Positions 34,113-43,152 of a DNA stretch of 64,000 nucleotides are shown in pieces (the stretch's first letter is position 1; every line of letters starts with the position of its first letter). The DNA comes from CAWGMT01 sp963823675 (lineage in GTDB: Bacteria; Planctomycetota; Planctomycetia; Isosphaerales; Isosphaeraceae): NCBI GenBank assembly GCA_963823675.1, contig CAWGMT010000020.1, positions 248,001-312,000 on the forward strand, read 5' to 3'. The position numbers and the translations under genes are program-made. The notes under the pieces were generated by a model that made no database searches, was not told the DNA's origin, and saw only the letters and a list, made by a program, of their open reading frames with translations.

Positions 34113-35069
34113 TCAGCGATGTCCAGAGCGACCCAAATCCCGCGCCACGATCGGGAACATACCCTGCCGCTGCAAGTAAAGGTCGTACAACGCACAGACG
34201 GCGGGCGCGTTGGAGGGCGCCTGCGCCGCGATATGAGTCAGGCCGGCTCCGCTCGCTTTCGACCAGACCGGTTCCAACTTCATCATCAGCTCTCCTTCGT
34301 TCCGATCCGCGAAGACGCACGAGAAGAGACCGTTGACTCTCTTGTGCCGCTGGTCCTCGGTCCCGAACGCGCCTAGGCGGCAGCAAGGCATGGCGGCATC
34401 AATCTTGGTTGGGTCGGCAAAGCGGTCATCGATCACAAGTACGTAGACGCCGACCATCTCGCCGCTTTTGCTCTCCTTGAGCGCAAACAGGTTCTCCGGA
34501 AATCGGTAGAACGAATGATTCCAGAAGTATCGCTCGATGGTCTGTGCGTCGGTGCCGGCAAACAGGTGCGGAGCAAGAGACAGAATCCGAGGGAGCTCCT
34601 CGCGCCTGAGGGGCTCGATTGACCGGTCTGCGGGAAGCTGGCCAGGGCGCGGCAATCCCGATAACTCGCCCACGTAATTGATCATGGCCCTTTTTTCGAC
34701 AAATCCCTGCTCGTCGAGAAACCCCAGCACCGAGGACCAATCGGCTCGGTAAGCGGCCCAGGCCTCGGAAAGGCGCCGCTTTCCCATCTCGGCGAGAACC
34801 GCTTCGAGCAGCGGCTCGCGCCAGGCTTGCGCAAGCGGCAAGCACCAGGGGTAGCTGATGCGGCCATTCTCGCCGAAGACCGCATATCCCACGACCTCGC
34901 CGTTGTCGACGGCGTAGAACCGGGATCCCGGATCAAAATCGACTGCCTGATAACGCCGGCTGACCTCTTCGGCCTTGGCCGGCTTGAAACCCGGCAGAGA
35001 ACCAGCGGCTGCGTTATAGATCGAAGCCTGCTTTTGCTCGTCGCCGGATTGGAACAATCGAATCGCCAT
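34113..35069 (-). CDS. GNAT-like acetyltransferase
   Basis: 318 residues, ATG preceded by GAGGG. MAIRLFQSGDEQKQASIYNA, GFKPAKAEEVSRRYQAVDFD and GSRFYAVDNGEVVGYAVFGE form the first acetyltransferase-like half, where the VDNGEVVGYAVF strand is the usual beta-4. The second half (KSGEMVGVYVLVIDDRFADP, CCRLGAFGTEDQRHKRVNGL) resembles another GNAT-like unit with a degenerate acetyl-CoA loop, so this may be a tandem-GNAT protein. It follows mtfA by 21 bases on the same strand, probably one operon. The substrate is unknown. Confidence 0.7.
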   Translation of the reverse strand: MAIRLFQSGDEQKQASIYNAAAGSLPGFKPAKAEEVSRRYQAVDFDPGSRFYAVDNGEVVGYAVFGENGRISYPWCLPLAQAWREPLLEAVLAEMGKRRLSEAWAAYRADWSSVLGFLDEQGFVEKRAMINYVGELSGLPRPGQLPADRSIEPLRREELPRILSLAPHLFAGTDAQTIERYFWNHSFYRFPENLFALKESKSGEMVGVYVLVIDDRFADPTKIDAAMPCCRLGAFGTEDQRHKRVNGLFSCVFADRNEGELMMKLEPVWSKASGAGLTHIAAQAPSNAPAVCALYDLYLQRQGMFPIVARDLGRSGHR

Positions 35070-35090
35070 GGTAGTGCCCTCGGGTGAGAA

Positions 35091-35906
35091 TCATTCGGAA
35101 ACCACGGTTTCGCCAGGCTCCGCCTGCTTGGAACGATCCGGCAACTGAAGTTGCGCGGGGTCTTGCCGATAGAACGACCGCAATTCCTCGTACAGCTCCG
35201 GATGCCGCGTCCGCAGCACGTGGGGCTTCTCGAAGAAGCACTCGGTCGCGACGGCGAAAAACTCGGCGGGGTTCTTTGCGCCGTACTCGTTCAGCACGGT
35301 CGATCGGCCCAGCCGGCTGGCACGCTGCAATCGCTCATACTCGGCGCCCAGCACGCGCGCCCAGGTCACATACTGGCTGCGCTGTTCCAGCGGCGGGGCG
35401 CCGTTGACCCAGCCGTCTTCGCGGTCCAACTGGTGGGCAAACTCGTGCAGGACAACATTCCGGCCGTCGCGGATATCCGACGCGCCGGCCAGAACGTCAT
35501 CCCACGACAGGATGACCACTCCGCTGCTCCACGACTCTCCCAGTTTGATCGCTTGACCCTCGAGAGCAAGAACGCCAATCGGATTTCTTGTCCTGGCGAC
35601 ATAAGCGCTGGGGTAGACCAGGATCGTGATCAACCGCGGATAAATGTCGGTGTCGCGATGGAGCAAGAGCAGGCACGCAGACGCGGCGATGGTCACCTTG
35701 ATCTCATCGGTCAACTCGAGCCCGCCACAGCCTTCGAAGTGCTTTTCGGCCAGGAAGATCTGGACGAGGCCCCGAAGCTCGTCACGATCGGCGTCGGGTA
35801 AATGCCGGTAGAGCCGGACATTCCGCTCGATGATCTCCAGCCATCCTGGGGGGAAAGGGGCGGAACGCAGCCGCTTCCGACGCCGGCGCTTGAAGAAGCC
35901 AAACAT
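35091..35906 (-). CDS. mtfA: MtfA-like M90 zinc peptidase
   Basis: 271 residues starting MFGFFKRRRRKRL with AAGGAAGG upstream. It matches the MtfA/DgsA-antirepressor family: FPPGWLEIIERNVRLYRHLP, LRGLVQIFLAEKHFEGCGGL, ITILVYPSAYVARTRNPIG and VILSWDDVLAGASDIRDGRN. The zinc site is HEFAHQLD at about 152-159, and a downstream glutamate lies in NPAEFFAVATECFFEKP. In E. coli MtfA binds the glucose repressor Mlc; no Mlc-type gene is visible here, so the peptidase role in this organism is open. A basic N-terminus may mark membrane association. Confidence 0.9.
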   Translation of the reverse strand: MFGFFKRRRRKRLRSAPFPPGWLEIIERNVRLYRHLPDADRDELRGLVQIFLAEKHFEGCGGLELTDEIKVTIAASACLLLLHRDTDIYPRLITILVYPSAYVARTRNPIGVLALEGQAIKLGESWSSGVVILSWDDVLAGASDIRDGRNVVLHEFAHQLDREDGWVNGAPPLEQRSQYVTWARVLGAEYERLQRASRLGRSTVLNEYGAKNPAEFFAVATECFFEKPHVLRTRHPELYEELRSFYRQDPAQLQLPDRSKQAEPGETVVSE

Positions 35907-36032
35907 GTCAGGAGCGCCTTCCTTTCGTCCCGCGCGACCGGAAGCCGAAAAGTCCGAGACTTCGAGACCTGCTCGCTACATGATACGATAACGCGCAAAC
36001 CCGGTCGTGTGGCAAACAGGGTCAATTCAACC

Positions 36033-36410
36033 ATGGCAGGATATTCGGGAACGCCTCTGGCCAAGAAGCTCGGAATCAAGGCGGGCATGGTCCTCCACGC
36101 CGTGAACGCGCCAGCGAATTACGCCGCTCTTCTCGGTCCCTTACCCGAGAACGTCACCATCGTGCCGGGCCGGGTCAAGGATCTCGACCTGGTTCATGTT
36201 TTCACATCGACTCGGTCCGAGCTCGCCCGATCGCTGGGCGTTTTTCTGGCCAGGATCAAGCAAAATGGCGTCATCTGGGTGTCGTGGCCGAAAAAGGCCT
36301 CCGGAATCCCCTCCGAGATCACGGAGGACACCGTGCGCGAGTTCGCCCTGCCGCTGGGTCTGGTCGACATCAAGGTCTGTGCGGTTCAACGACGTTCTGG
36401 TCGGGCTTGA
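36033..36410 (+). CDS. DUF3052 family protein with damaged C-terminus
   Basis: 125 residues as read: MAGYSGTPLAKKLGIKAGMV, NYAALLGPLPENVTIVPG, LDLVHVFTSTRSELARSLGV and VIWVSWPKKASGIPSEITED are the DUF3052 core. The expected ending, VCAVNDVWSGLKLVIRKEKR, is present in the DNA but only if two single T residues are removed, in GCGGTTCAAC and GACGTTCTGG (about 36383 and 36393). As it stands the protein ends QRRSGRA. Restored, it would stop at 36442. DUF3052 proteins are small cytosolic proteins of unknown function. No operon partner is evident. Confidence 0.8.
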   Translation: MAGYSGTPLAKKLGIKAGMVLHAVNAPANYAALLGPLPENVTIVPGRVKDLDLVHVFTSTRSELARSLGVFLARIKQNGVIWVSWPKKASGIPSEITEDTVREFALPLGLVDIKVCAVQRRSGRA

Positions 36411-36549
36411 AGCTGGTCATCCGCAAAGAAAAGCGCAATTGAAGTTGGCCAGGCTAGGGACTTCGCGTCCGCTGGACGCGATGTTAGAATCCTCAATTAG
36501 ATGCCCTAACGTCACTCGGTACGGTTGGTATTGCGAAAGAGCCATTTCC

Positions 36550-36831
36550 ATGATTCAAGCAAGGGCCCACCGCTACGTCGTCACCAACGATCAAATCCTG
36601 AGCGGTGAACCGATTATCGAAGGGACGCGCACGCCAGTCCGTGCGATTGTGGAGTTATGGCGGCAAGGATTGGCACCGGAGACCATCCCAAGTCGACTGC
36701 CTCACCTCAGTATGGCGCAGGTCTTCGACGCACTCAGCTATTACAGCGACCATCAGGAGGAAATCCATCGGCACATAGAACGGAATCGAATTCCGGATAA
36801 CCTGATCGATCCGGTGGTGAAAGGGTCGTGA
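36550..36831 (+). CDS. DUF433 antitoxin-like protein
   Basis: 93 residues. YVVTNDQILSGEPIIEGTRT then PVRAIVELWRQGLAPETIPS, LPHLSMAQVFDALSYYSDHQ and EEIHRHIERNRIPD match DUF433 (the Gxxxx(I/V)xGTRxxVxxIVexxxxGxxxexixxxyPhLs pattern). The fold is a winged helix and such proteins are the antitoxin half of DUF433-DUF5615 pairs. The last codons overlap the GTG of the following toxin gene (GTGA), which supports coupled translation. Confidence 0.9.
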   Translation: MIQARAHRYVVTNDQILSGEPIIEGTRTPVRAIVELWRQGLAPETIPSRLPHLSMAQVFDALSYYSDHQEEIHRHIERNRIPDNLIDPVVKGS

Positions 36832-37176
36832 GTCGCCTCTTTATCGAACTCTACCTGGATGAGGACGTGGACGTCCTGGTTGCGGACTTGCTCAGGGCAC
36901 GCGGCTTCGTCGCCACCACAACTCGTGACGCCGGCAACCTGCAAGCCAGTGATGTTCAACCAACTGGCCTCTGCGGTAAGTCGGCAAGAAATCCTCCTGA
37001 CCCACAACCGAGCGGACTTCGAAGTGCTCGCCCGAAGCTACTTCGAGACGGGCCGATCCCATTGCGGGATCATCATCTGCACCCGCCACTCACCCTACGA
37101 GATCACGCGGCGGCTGCTCCTGATCCTGAATCAGGTGACGGCCGATGAGATGCAGGATCAGATTCGTTATATCTGA
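36828..37176 (+). pseudogene. DUF5615 PIN-like toxin, frameshifted
   Basis: The first frame gives MSRLFIELYLDEDVDVLVAD, LLRARGFVATTTRDAGNLQA and SD. The second frame gives QLASAVSRQEILLTHNRADF, then EVLARSYFETGRSHCGIIIC. Removal of one C at 36960-36961 joins them as SDVQQLASAV. The PIN-like acidic residues are present (LDEDVD, HNRADF). It is the toxin partner of the DUF433 gene. Loss of a toxin frame while the antitoxin stays intact is the expected direction of decay, but an assembly error would look the same. Confidence 0.8.
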
Positions 37177-37748
37177 CGCGCCTTAGAACAGCTTTCGGTC
37201 TGGATAATAGCGTCTCATGACGATCGAACGAAGCCCGACAAGCACGATCAAAGACGTGATAGGGAATCGAGAACCACGGATCCGTTGGGTCAGGGTACCT
37301 CCACCAGACCCTGAACCATAGCAAATCGCTCAGAATGTTAAAAGGATGTTGCCCCAGCATACGTGTTCAAGGTTAGAATTGCTGGACCCTCCGCCGAGGC
37401 GAAGGCAAGCTGCTTCAGGCCGGATGCGCTGTCTGGGCCGGCTTCTAAGGTTCTCAGAACGTCGTAGTCGCGACTACCCAGATCCGAGGCCGGCAGATTC
37501 TTTCGAATCAAAAGTCCGGCCCGTGCTGACCGCTCGGGTGAATCGAATCCGGGGCGTCCAACGCAGAGTCTCCCGATGTCCCAACCTTCGGGGTCTCGCT
37601 TACCGCTGGCATCCAGTATAACTGGTGATTGGCCGCAAGATTGTGTGCCCGATGGAAAAGTTCGTGGCACAATCGCGGCCGAAATGATCATGGATTACGA
37701 AGGGGGATTGTGCCGGACCGATGCGAGAGAGAGAAAGTTGCGACTCGA
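37177..37748. other. Gene-poor stretch with a possible toxin fragment
   Basis: About 570 bases. Apart from the short DUF5615-like fragment on the minus strand (37338-37475) no coding signal is convincing. A promoter for the giant membrane gene at 37749 was not identifiable. Confidence 0.4.
37338..37475 (-). pseudogene. Short remnant resembling a DUF5615/PIN-like toxin
   Basis: The minus strand reads VLRTLEAGPDSASGLKQLAF then ASAEGPAILTLNT. It resembles the centre of DUF5615 proteins (xxEQLAFAxxxGRAILTxNxxDF). Neither the N-terminal LDEDV segment nor the C-terminal part is recognisable, so this can only be a fragment. Confidence 0.3.
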
Positions 37749-39939
37749 ATGGCAGCCTGGACGGTCAAGCCGCGATTCACCGATGCCGAGTGCCAGGAGC
37801 TCGGCCACCTGGATTACCTGCACGCACGGTTGGCCGAGCTGCGCGACCGCGGCCTGCTCGCAGAGGACGTTTTCACGACGATTGCCGCCGACAGCCAGCA
37901 GCGGCGCCAAGCGATCGATCGCAATGGCCGGTTCCGGGCGGCCATGCGCCTGGTCGAGGCGCACAAGGACAAAGACCCCAAGGCCGCGCTCGTGTGGGCC
38001 GAGCGGGCGCTCGAGCTCGACCCTTCCTCGATCGAAGCGTGGAAGCTCGTCATCCGCTTGAACTGGGACCTCGAAAACGAGGACGAGGCCCTGGCACGCT
38101 GCGCACAGGCGGCCCATCTCTTTCCTGAGCTGGAAACCGAGCGCGGGCGGCTGGAGGCGCTGCGCCAGGAACGCGCCCGAGCACAGCTCCTGGCAGCCGA
38201 ACAAGCCCGCGCCGAGCAGGCGCGGCTCGAGGCGCAGCGCGAAGAACGCGCACTGGCACAGCGGCTGGCAGCCGAGCAAGCCCGCGCCGAGCAGGCGCGG
38301 CTCGAGGCGCAGCGCCAAGAACGCGCACTGGCACAGCGCCTGGCAGCCGAGCAAGCCCATGACCAACACGATGTCTCTTCCGGCATGGCCCAGGAAGACA
38401 CGTTCCCGCCGGTCTACGCCGAAGCGCCTCTTCTGCTAATGAGCGCGAAGGGAATTGATCAGCCGCCGCCGCGGTTCTCGTGGGCGAGCGTCGCTCGTGA
38501 GTTCCTGGAAGAGCACTGGCAGAAATTGCTCCTTTGCCTCGCGGTGCTGCTCATCGTGGTGAGCTCGACCGTCGGGGCAGACCTGCTGCTCGGCGGATTG
38601 CTCAGCGCGCCGGCGAGCATCTGCGCGCTGGCCCTGGTCTATACGTTGACGTTCGCGGCCCTGGGCGCGGCGCTGCGCGCTGGGGAGCGACGCGCTGGCC
38701 AGATGATGTTGATCACCACGCTCGCCGTCGTGCCGATCCACTTCATGCTGGCCGGCGAGCTCAAGCTTCTGGCCGATGCCTCCTTCTGGAACCTGGGCGT
38801 TCTGTTGCTCGACGGGCTGGGGCTCTGGGTGCTGGCCGGCGGAGTGAGCCGGCTCTTGTTGCCGCGTGCCCAGGCGCGTTTTCTGGCGGCCGCCCTCTTA
38901 TTCCTGAGTGCCGGCAGTGCGCTGGCCGGGCGCGGCTCGCCCCTGCCGTGGGGCTGGCAGTTCGCGGCGTTCCAGGTGCCGGCCCTGGTCTTTCTGGGCG
39001 CGGTCTGGGCCCTGGGTGCACGAAGCTGGGGAGGAGCCCCCGAGGAGAAGCGCCAGTTCGCATACCTGGTCTGGGGGCTCCTGGGCTTTGCACTTCTGGC
39101 CTGCCTGATTCGAACCGGGGTCTACGCTCTGGGTCTCGAGCCGGCCCTCTATGCGGTCCCCCTCATGCTGGGCGCGCTCGCTTGCGTCCTGGCAGCGCGG
39201 CGGATGGCGCCGTTTGATCCCGATCCCCGGCATCTCGCGTATCTCCGCTACGGAGGCTACGTCCTCTCCGGCATTTCATTCGCGGTCGCGCTGGCGCGTC
39301 CTCCCTTTTCCTCGGCGCTATTCAGCACGAACCTCACGGCAGCCGGCCTCCTGGGGCTGGTCCTCTATGTCGCGTCGCTGCAAACTTTCCGCCATCCGGC
39401 GTTTCTCTATCTCGCGCTGGGCGCCGCCGCGACAGTCCGCGTCGGCGCCCATTACTTCGTGGCCGAGCGGCTGCGCGTCCTGGAAGGCCTCGCCGGCCGG
39501 CTGCTGGGCTATCCGCAAATTCTGCCTCACCCGTTTCGAGCGGTCCTTGCCTGGCCGTTGAGCGTGTTCCTGGCAGGGCTGGCGCTCTGGTTCGCCCGGC
39601 ACTGGAACGACCGCAGGCTGGCCCGGCACTGTCATTTCATCGGCTTGCCGCTGGCGATCGGCGCCTGCGTCTTGAGCGGCTTCGAGCCGCTCGCCGCCAC
39701 CATCTGCCTGGCGGGTTACGCCCTCCTGTCAGGGATCGCAGTCTGGCTCTTCTCCGCTGCGTGGTTGACCTACTTCGTGGTTGCCTGTCTCGCCGGCTCC
39801 GCTTACTTCGGCTCGACCCTGGTTCCCGGCATGACCTGGGCCGGCCAGGCGCTCCTCGCCGCGGGCATGGGATTCGGCTGCTGGGCGACGCGGTTGCTGC
39901 TGCGCCGGCTGGGCGCGGCCGAAGCGTACCGCGCCCCTG
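37749..39939 (+). CDS. Giant polytopic membrane protein, part 1 (N-terminus)
   Basis: The start is ATG 37749 (MAAWTVKPRFTDAECQELGH). The first 130 residues are soluble and TPR-like (PKAALVWAERALELDPSSIE). A coiled coil of three near-identical 25-residue repeats follows (ERALAQRLAAEQARAEQARL), then from about residue 250 a long series of hydrophobic helices (LLLCLAVLLIVVSSTVGADL onward). The frame fails after CRAPGF-like residues near 39940 and resumes in the next entry. Repaired at four sites, the whole gene spans 37749-45042 and encodes about 2430 residues. It resembles large DUF2157/DUF2339-type predicted membrane proteins in composition, but I do not recognise the family with certainty. 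Confidence 0.75.
38169..38360 (+). repeat. 75-bp in-frame tandem repeats (2.5 copies)
   Basis: Units start at 38169, 38244 and 38319, exactly 75 bases (25 codons) apart, encoding ERALAQRLAAEQARAEQARL plus EAQR(E/Q). Copies 1 and 2 differ mainly in their first nine codons. This lengthens the coiled coil between the TPR-like head and the membrane part. Confidence 0.85.
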
Positions 39940-41212
39940 GCTTCATGCGGCGCTGGCCCTCAAGATGACGGCGCTGGCCGCCGCCACGTACCACGTCGCG
40001 TCCTCCGGGCCGTCTTCTCCCACCGCGCTGGGCGCATTCGGCCTCGTGACGGTCCTTGCCGTGCTGCTCAACCGCGAATGGCCCCGCACGATCTGGGCCT
40101 ACGTCGCGCTGGTCAGCTTCCTCGAATTCACGATCTGTGGAATGGAGCTTGCAGCCGGCGGACCGCGGCTGCCGGCGCACGACTACGGCCTGCTCCTGGT
40201 TCTCGACGGCCTGGCCGCCGCAACCCTCGCTCTGCCGCTCTCCAACCTGAGCCGCCGGCACGCAAGCCAGCCGCTGTCGAGCCAGGGAGAGCAGACAGCC
40301 GATACCTACTGGGCGATTCCCTTCCTTCAGGCCATTCCGCGCTTCGTCATCGTCGTGACATTCCTGGCCGACAGTTTCGCACTCTTCGACCTCACCCGCA
40401 CCTGGCACGCGGGCCTGGTGTTCCTCATCGGTTGCGTCTGCCTCCTGGGCACCACCCGCCTCCTGCGCCGGCAGCCGCTCGTTTATCTCGGTCTCGCCCA
40501 CCTCGTCGCAGGCGTTCTTGTCCTGGTGTACTGGGCGATCCCCTCGCGCGATCAGGGCTTGATCCTGGCCTGGCTCGCGCTTGCGTCGGTTCTGCTCGCG
40601 CTGGCGTTGTGGGCGGCCGGCAGCGGCCTCGGCAAGCTCGCAGCGGCCTTGGGCGGCCGTTTCGGCCTGGCGGAGTTCTACGCTCAGCCCGCGCTGGTGA
40701 CGGCATGGTTCCTCACGGCCGGCGTCTTCGTCCTGGCGATCGAGGCCCGCGTGCTGAGCCGCGAGTCATACCGACCGGGCGCGCTCGCCCTGGCTCTGGA
40801 CGTCGTCGCGACCATGCTCCTGGCCCGCTCCTGGCGCGTGGCCGCGCCAGCCTACGCGGCCGTCCTCCACTTCGTGGCCGCGACTTATGTCGTGCTCCTG
40901 AGCGCGGGCACCAACGACCCCAGAACGGCCTCCACTCTGGGCTTGTGTGCGGTCCTCGACGCCCTGATCGTCTGCGCGACCGGGTTTCTCTGCCTGCGGG
41001 CGCGGGACGAATGGGCGCGGGCCTGTGCCCTGCCGCTCTTCCACTCGGCGCTCATGCTTGCGCCACTGGCCGACGCGCTCGCACTCGTCGACCTCACCCG
41101 CACCTGGCACGCGGGCCTGGTGTTCCTCATCGGTTGCGTCTGCCTCCTGGGCACCACTCGCCTCCTGCGCCGGCAGCCGCTCGTTTACCTGAGCTTCGCC
41201 CACCTCGTGGCC
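39940..41212 (+). CDS. Giant membrane protein, part 2
   Basis: This continues part 1 after one missing base near 39940: LHAALALKMTALAAATYHVA, WPRTIWAYVALVSFLEFTIC and LLLVLDGLAAATLALPLSNL, followed by repeat unit 1 (DLTRTWHAGLVFLIGCVCLL, TTRLLRRQPLVYLGLAHLVA, then WAIPSRDQGLILAWLALASV). The frame runs into the start of unit 2 and breaks at HLVA near 41213, where unit 1 has HLVAGVLVLVYWA and unit 2 lacks one G. About 12 hydrophobic segments are present. Confidence 0.7.
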
Positions 41213-41913
41213 GTGCGCTCGTCCTGGTTTACTGGGCGATCCCCTCGCGCGATCAGGGCTTGATCCTGGCCTGGCTCGCGCTCGTGTCGGTTCTGCTCGC
41301 GCTGGCCTTGTGGGCGGCCGGCAGCGGCCTCGGCAAGCTCGCGGTGGCCCTTGGCGGGCGCTTCGGCCTCGCGGAGTTCTACGCTCAGCCCGCGCTGGTG
41401 ACGGCATGGGCCCTGACGGCCGGCGTCTTCGCCCTGGCGATCGAGGCCCGCGTGCTGAGCCGCGACTCGTACCAACTGGGCGCGCTCGCCCTGGCTCTGG
41501 ACGTCGTCGCGACCATGCTCCTGGCCCGCTCCTGGCGCGTGGCCGTGCCAACGTACGCGGCCGTTCTCCACTTCGTGGCCGCGACTTATGTCGTGCTCCT
41601 GAGCGCGGGCACCAACGACCCCAGAATGGCCTCCACTCTGGGCTTGTGTGCGGTCCTCGACGCCCTGATCGTCTGCGCGACCGGGTTTCTTTGCCTGCGG
41701 GCGCGGGACGAGTCGGCGCGGGCCTGCGCCCTGCCGCTCTTCCACTCGGCGCTCTTGCTCGCGCCGGCGGCCGACGCGCTCGCACTCGTCGACCTCACCC
41801 GCACCTGGCACGCGGGCCTGGTGTTCCTCATCGGTTGCGTCTGCCTCCTGGGCACCACCCGCCTCCTGCGCCGGCAGCCGCTCGTTTATCTGAGCTTTGC
41901 CCACCTCGTGGCC
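41213..41913 (+). CDS. Giant membrane protein, part 3 (repeat unit 2)
   Basis: The middle repeat in its own frame: ALVLVYWAIPSRDQGLILAW, LAVALGGRFGLAEFYAQPAL, VLSRDSYQLGALALALDVVA, LLARSWRVAVPTYAAVLHFV and DLTRTWHAGLVFLIGCVCLL. It is offset from part 2 by one missing base at 41213 and from part 4 by the same missing base at 41914. Its sequence is about as close to unit 1 as to unit 3. No independent start codon or ribosome-binding site is convincing, so it is a segment of the larger gene. Confidence 0.7.
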
Positions 41914-43152
41914 GTGCGCTCGTCCTGGTATACTGGGCGATCCCCTCGCGCGATCAGGGCTTGATCCTGGCCTGGCTCGCGCTCGCGTCGGTTCTGCTCG
42001 CGCTGGCGTTGTGGGCGGCCGGCAGCGGCCTCGGCAAGCTCGCAGCGACCTTTGGCGGCCGCTTCGGCCTGGCGGAGTTCTACGCCCGGCCCGCGCTGGT
42101 GACGGCATGGTTCCTCACGGCCGGCGTCTTCGTCCTGGCGATCGAGGCCCGCGTCTTGAGCCGCGATTCGTACCAACTGGGCGCGCTCGCCCTGGCTCTG
42201 GACGTCGTCGCGACCATGCTCCTGGCCCGCTCCTGGCGCGTGGCCGTGCCAACGTACGCGGCCGTCCTCCACTTCGTGGCCGCGACTTATGTCGTGCTCC
42301 TGAGCGCGGGGACCAACGACCCCAGAATGGCGTTCACGCTCGGTCTGTGCGCGGTCATCGACGCGCTCCTCGTCTGGGCCGCCGGTTTCCTTTGCCTGCG
42401 GTCGCGGGACGAGGCACTGGCCGAAAATCATGGTCGCCTTTCGCTCCGCGAAACGACGTTTGTTCGCCGAGCGAAAGACGACTATTTCGCGAAGTTATTT
42501 GCGTCCCGATCCGACTGGGCGCCGGCGTGTGCTCCGCCGCTCTTCCACTGGGCGCTGTTCCTCACGGCACTGGCGATCTTGCTCTGCGATCGCTCGCCGC
42601 TGGTCCTGCTCTTGATCGGAGCCTCCTTTCTGCTGACGGTCAAGAGCCTGCCCCGCGCGGAGTGGCTCTACGGGACGATCGCGGCCTGGCTGGCCGCGTG
42701 CTACTTCCGGTGGCTCGCAGGCCCGCTGCGCATCGAGCTCGCGGGCTGGGCGATGCTCTGCGCCTTCGTCGTGTGGGCCATCGGCATGCTCGTCCAGCGT
42801 TGCAAGCCGGCGCTTGGGCGCAGGCTTGCGCTTCGCCCGCTCGACTACGAGTTTCCCTTCGTCCATTCCTCGATGCTGCTCGGGCTGATCGCGCTGGCGA
42901 TCCGTGTCGAGCTCACTGTCGAGGCGGCCGTCTCCTGGAGGGCCTGCGTATGGCTGCCGCTCTGCCTGGCACTGCTGGCCTTGTTGATGCTCAGACCCTA
43001 TCCGCACCGCAACTGGCTTCACCTGAGCCTGGCCTTCCTGGCGTGGAGCGTCGTCGTCCTGATCGTTCCTTCCTTGACCGCGGTTTGTTTCCTGGCGCTG
43101 GCGGGCATGGTGCTGGCCCTCGGCTTACTGCTGGCCGAGCGCAATCCGGCCC
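41914..43152 (+). CDS. Giant membrane protein, part 4 (repeat unit 3 and following helices)
   Basis: This carries repeat unit 3 with a 34-codon foreign insert (ALAENHGRLSLRETTFVRRA and onward) between SRDE and WAPACAPPLFHW. Unique membrane segments follow: LLCDRSPLVLLLIGASFLLT, AWLAACYFRWLAGPLRIELA, WLPLCLALLALLMLRPYPHR and LALAGMVLALGLLLAERNPA. The frame breaks at AERNPA near 43152, where one extra C is present; after its removal VQPALCARLGVKEAGYLAVV follows in part 5. Confidence 0.7.
42414..42515 (+). mobile_element. 102-bp palindromic element inserted in frame in repeat unit 3
   Basis: Compared with units 1 and 2, exactly 102 bases are added between the GAG and TGG codons of RDE-WA. The core is a hairpin: GTCGCCTTTCGCTC (42433-42446) pairs with GAGCGAAAGACGAC (42469-42482), 13 of 14 positions. 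Its arm is the same as the palindrome at 26577-26624. Since 102 is a multiple of three and contains no stop in this frame, the insertion adds 34 residues to the protein. Confidence 0.75.

Larger units (their letters stand above)
40363..42570 (+). repeat. Three tandem 0.7-kb coding repeats
   Basis: The anchor CACCTGGCACGCGGGCCTGG begins at 40399, 41101 and 41802, giving periods of 702 and 701 bases. Each unit encodes about 234 residues with several membrane helices. Units 2 and 3 share the same one-base deletion relative to unit 1 (GGCC-GTGCG at 41213 and 41914). Unit 3 carries an extra 102-base insertion (42414-42515). Nucleotide identity is very high, so the expansion is recent or homogenised by gene conversion. 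Confidence 0.9.

Noticed and set aside
32111..34195. Start of the isochorismatase gene at an ATG near 34195
   Set aside because: The extra 114 residues are Arg/Ser-rich and unlike the family. The ATG at 33853 has a strong AAGGAGGA site and opens a signal peptide.
41310..43152. A very long plus-strand frame through all three repeat units, beginning MGGRQRPRQARGG
   Set aside because: In units 2 and early 3 this frame is Arg/Pro/His-rich and not membrane-like. It becomes meaningful only after 41914, so it is not one gene.
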